The notes under the pieces: model-generated | What the model was told of the DNA's origin: nothing | The model's input: the letters and a program-made list of their open reading frames with translations, nothing else | Databases searched by the model: none | In this document: positions 26,497 through 28,760 of the stretch, piece by piece | Numbering within the stretch: the first letter of the stretch is position 1 | How the letters are laid out: each line of letters begins with the position of its first letter | Virus record (IMG/VR): IMGVR_UViG_3300028388_002517 | Location: 1 to 28,760 of that record | Origin: a virus | Reading direction: 5' to 3' (one strand) | DNA: 28,760 bases | Program-made: the position numbers and the translations under genes

Positions 26497-28292
26497 CGGC
26501 GCGCACCTCGGATAAAGTTGGAGGTTTTCGGAATAAACGATTTTGGATTTTTCTGCTTTTCTGGCTGTGGCGTCGCTTGTTTTTTTGATTTCGTTTTCTT
26601 TGCTGGCTTGCGCTGCGCCAATCGATACGCCGCTAGAGCGTACACCATGCAGTCTAGCGCTTCGTTGCGTGATCGCACCTGCACCCATTCCAAAACCTGC
26701 CTGCCGCCGCGCTTTTTCTTGACCATGATTTCAGCGGCAAGCTGTGCGAAATATTCGTCATCAAAAGCCTGATCAACAGGGAAATGAATATACCCCGGTC
26801 CAGGCTTTTCTAAACGCAATCTGGAATGAATCAACGCCTTCCCCTGGTCTACGCCTATAATTTCAGGATCCGTGCCCCCACGGTTCCTTGATCGCATGCG
26901 CTGTCGTCGTTTTCGTATGTCCTGGATCAAAGGCCTATCCATACCAGAAACGCCCTTGATTTGTAGAATCCAACCGTGTCGCGCGGCAAATTCATAGACC
27001 ATTGTTGCCTGGTAGCCAGAATCTACCGCCGCAAAATCAACACCAGCCGCGCGCATTTCCTCGGCAGCCAATTCATACACTTCCGGCCTTGCCGTATCGC
27101 CTGGAATAATTAGGTGATCTAGCGGCCATGCCTCTTCCCCTTCGGCCCAAAGCGCAACGGTCGCCTCAATACGGTTTTTCTGAATATCTACTCCGGCGGT
27201 GATTACTCCCGCAGGCAATGTGTCAGGGTATTGCTCTGCCCTGCTACTTAGCGCAAGATCACTCACGCCGTCGCCTTCTTCTTCCCATGTCTCACCAAGT
27301 GCCGTATTTACCCAGGTCTTGAATTGCTCTGTGCTCGATTCTCTTGCTTCGACATAAGCAATAGCCATGCGCGCAGGCGTAGACCAAGGGGAGTAAAGCT
27401 CCGACAAATGAAAGCCAGCCACGCCGTTGAATTCACTTTCGCCGCGCCATTCTCCATCGCTAATTGCAGCGAGACGTTCTCGTTCTGACCACTCTGACCC
27501 ACAATGCCTGCAATGCAGACGCGCCTTTTGTGGCTGGCCTTCAGGCCATTTGACTGCATCCCAATTTAAAACTTGTTTTTCGCCGCAATGTGCGCAAGGT
27601 ACATAAAACCGCCTTTTGTCGCTTGCCTCATAACTTTGCTCTATACGCGAAACACCGGCAACGGTTGGCGTGCTGGTCTGCAAAATCTTGCGATTCCAGA
27701 AAGTTGTGGCGCGTTTCTTCGCCAAGTTTACCGGATCCCCCTCGCTGCCGGCGCTTTCAGGGTACCGGTCTACTTCGTCCAGCAGGATTATGCGGCATGG
27801 CCTGCTAGCGAGAGAGGCTGGCGAATTCGAGCCGGCCAAAGTGATATGCCCACCAGGGAAACGCTTGTGTAACACTGTGTTGCCACTGGTGCGGCTTTTA
27901 AAATCGGCAATCTTGCCGCTAAGGCATGGGGTATCCCTGACCATTGGCGCGAGACGATCCTTCGAAAACGCCTCGGCCATTTGTACTGTAGGCTGCACGC
28001 AAAGCATCGGCGCAGGATCGTGCGCAATGTAGTAGCCTATCACCGCTTTTAGTATTGTTGTTTTTCCAACCTGCGCTGACGACATAATCACAACTTCTTG
28101 CACTTCAGAATCATTCAGTGCATCCAAAATGCCGCGCTGAAATCCCGCACGATCAAACGACAACAAACCAGGTTCACTAGAATCTTCTGCAGACAAACGC
28201 ATTTCTGTTTCTGCCCACTCCGATATGCGCAAGTCAGGTGGCGGAAGAAAAACCGCATGCGCCTCAATTACAGTGTTAGTGATAATCGACAT
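26493..28292 (-). CDS. terL: Terminase large subunit, lambda gpA family
   Basis: A 599-residue packaging motor and nuclease. The ATPase has Walker A SSAQVGKT (71-78), Walker B IILLDEVD (168-175) and a coupling motif STPT (about 207-210). Two CxxC pairs (CAHCG about 233, CRHCG about 261) form the zinc ribbon typical of gpA. The nuclease half shows GVDIQ (D368), AVDSGYQ (D423) and the final RNEALDCMVYALAAYRLAQ block. A lysine-rich tail ends the protein. It cuts concatemers at cos and drives DNA through the portal. The ORF overlaps the small subunit by 17 nt. The gpA family implies cos packaging. Confidence 0.95.
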   Translation of the reverse strand: MSIITNTVIEAHAVFLPPPDLRISEWAETEMRLSAEDSSEPGLLSFDRAGFQRGILDALNDSEVQEVVIMSSAQVGKTTILKAVIGYYIAHDPAPMLCVQPTVQMAEAFSKDRLAPMVRDTPCLSGKIADFKSRTSGNTVLHKRFPGGHITLAGSNSPASLASRPCRIILLDEVDRYPESAGSEGDPVNLAKKRATTFWNRKILQTSTPTVAGVSRIEQSYEASDKRRFYVPCAHCGEKQVLNWDAVKWPEGQPQKARLHCRHCGSEWSERERLAAISDGEWRGESEFNGVAGFHLSELYSPWSTPARMAIAYVEARESSTEQFKTWVNTALGETWEEEGDGVSDLALSSRAEQYPDTLPAGVITAGVDIQKNRIEATVALWAEGEEAWPLDHLIIPGDTARPEVYELAAEEMRAAGVDFAAVDSGYQATMVYEFAARHGWILQIKGVSGMDRPLIQDIRKRRQRMRSRNRGGTDPEIIGVDQGKALIHSRLRLEKPGPGYIHFPVDQAFDDEYFAQLAAEIMVKKKRGGRQVLEWVQVRSRNEALDCMVYALAAYRLAQRKPAKKTKSKKQATPQPEKQKNPKSFIPKTSNFIRGARR

Positions 28293-28728
28293 TTTCCGAT
28301 AGTTCGCTCAGTGCCTGCCGAATGATTTTCATTGCCGATGCGCTTACCTCTTCACGCGTCGCATTAACGCAAGTGCCAGCCAATGCGGTTGGCATTGCCA
28401 AAAGACGCGCACGGACATTGGAAAAAATGTTTTGCCACGCTTCCAGCACAACGCCTGCCGGGATTAACTCGCCGGCCTTTACCTTTTCGTCTAGCGCTGC
28501 AATGTTTGCCTGATGGTGGGCAAGTCGGGCTCGTTCTTCAACGAGATCATATTCCGCGTTAGGTGTTGATCGGCCGGCAGCGATCTCGCGAATATGTGCG
28601 CAATATTGCAATCGCGCCCTGTCTATATCTCCGTGTTTCAGGTCGAGTGCGCCCTCTTTGACTAGCGCGCCAATTGATTGCTGTGATAGTCCCACATGCT
28701 CAGCGAATTGTTTTTGCGTAAGCCTCAT
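28276..28728 (-). CDS. Terminase small subunit, Nu1-like
   Basis: A 150-residue protein with an N-terminal winged helix-turn-helix (LTQKQFAEHVGLSQQSIGAL, residues 3-22, then KEGAL), a central helical region (EYDLVEERARLAHHQANIAA) and a C-terminal helical part. Nu1-type small subunits bind cos DNA and recruit the large subunit. An AAGGGGA ribosome binding site lies 4 nt before the ATG. First gene of the late operon in this window; the late promoter and cos site would lie to the right of 28760 and are not visible. Confidence 0.88.
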   Translation of the reverse strand: MRLTQKQFAEHVGLSQQSIGALVKEGALDLKHGDIDRARLQYCAHIREIAAGRSTPNAEYDLVEERARLAHHQANIAALDEKVKAGELIPAGVVLEAWQNIFSNVRARLLAMPTALAGTCVNATREEVSASAMKIIRQALSELSENVDYH

Positions 28729-28760
28729 ACAATCCCCTTATGCGCGTCATAAACTAGACG

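Noticed and set aside
26497-26688. N-terminal extension of the Mor-like gene
   Set aside because: The added 64 residues are an out-of-frame reading of the terminase tail; the ATG at 26496 overlaps the terminase stop and gives a standard Mor-length protein.

Overview
The window is most of one tailed-phage (siphovirus) genome or prophage with a lambda-like plan, probably from an aquatic or marine gammaproteobacterium. The host guess rests on the moderate GC content, the lambda-like replication and packaging genes, and gammaproteobacterial-style attC sites. It is inference, since no host gene is visible. No integrase, CI-type repressor, endolysin, tRNA or rRNA was recognised, so lifestyle cannot be decided here.

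Layout. (1) 37-2331, minus strand: a Cro/YdaS-like regulator, a small zinc-ribbon protein, a lambda O-like initiator with origin iterons inside its gene, a P-like loader, a small HTH protein, a Cys-rich microprotein and RusA, closed by a clear terminator. (2) 2332-2454: divergent control region with promoters and repeated GTGCA(A/G) half-sites. (3) 2455-5825, plus strand: early operon of small proteins, then a RecE-like exonuclease and RecT-like annealing protein, then small zinc-ribbon proteins. (4) 5851-8412, plus strand: a run of eight small ORFs separated by integron attC-type recombination sites, with no integron integrase. (5) 8413-8532: convergent intergenic region with hairpins. (6) 28728 down to 8533, minus strand: the late operon, in order terminase small and large subunits, a Mor-family regulator, gpW-like protein, portal, prohead protease/major capsid fusion, DUF2190-type decoration protein, an envelope-directed gene cluster, surface-type proteins, a head-tail joining protein carrying glycine-rich repeats, tail terminator, tail tube, gpZ-like protein, a short tape measure protein and the tail-tip genes.

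Most striking is region 4. The stop codons of its ORFs lie in the 5' arm (TAAC) of imperfect inverted repeats whose 3' arm ends in GTTA, and most following ORFs start inside or just after that arm. This is the organisation of integron gene cassettes, here sitting at the 3' end of a phage early operon. At least five sites (about 6085, 6452, 6854, 7687, 8071) look intact or nearly so, two are reduced to half-sites, and the last is missing or degenerate. The 5' junction core GTTAGGC (5851) falls inside a short ORF that overlaps the preceding phage gene in ATGA fashion, suggesting insertion into, or recruitment by, the phage operon. The cargo is unknown small proteins, several with zinc-binding or membrane motifs.

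Other points of note: iterons and an AT-rich tract inside the O-like gene, as in lambda ori; a Mor-family regulator in the packaging module followed by a dyad and promoter-like sequence; nine glycine-rich repeats fused to a head-tail joining domain; and several genes under 60 codons at 451, 1961, 3273, 6973, 7166 and 21766.
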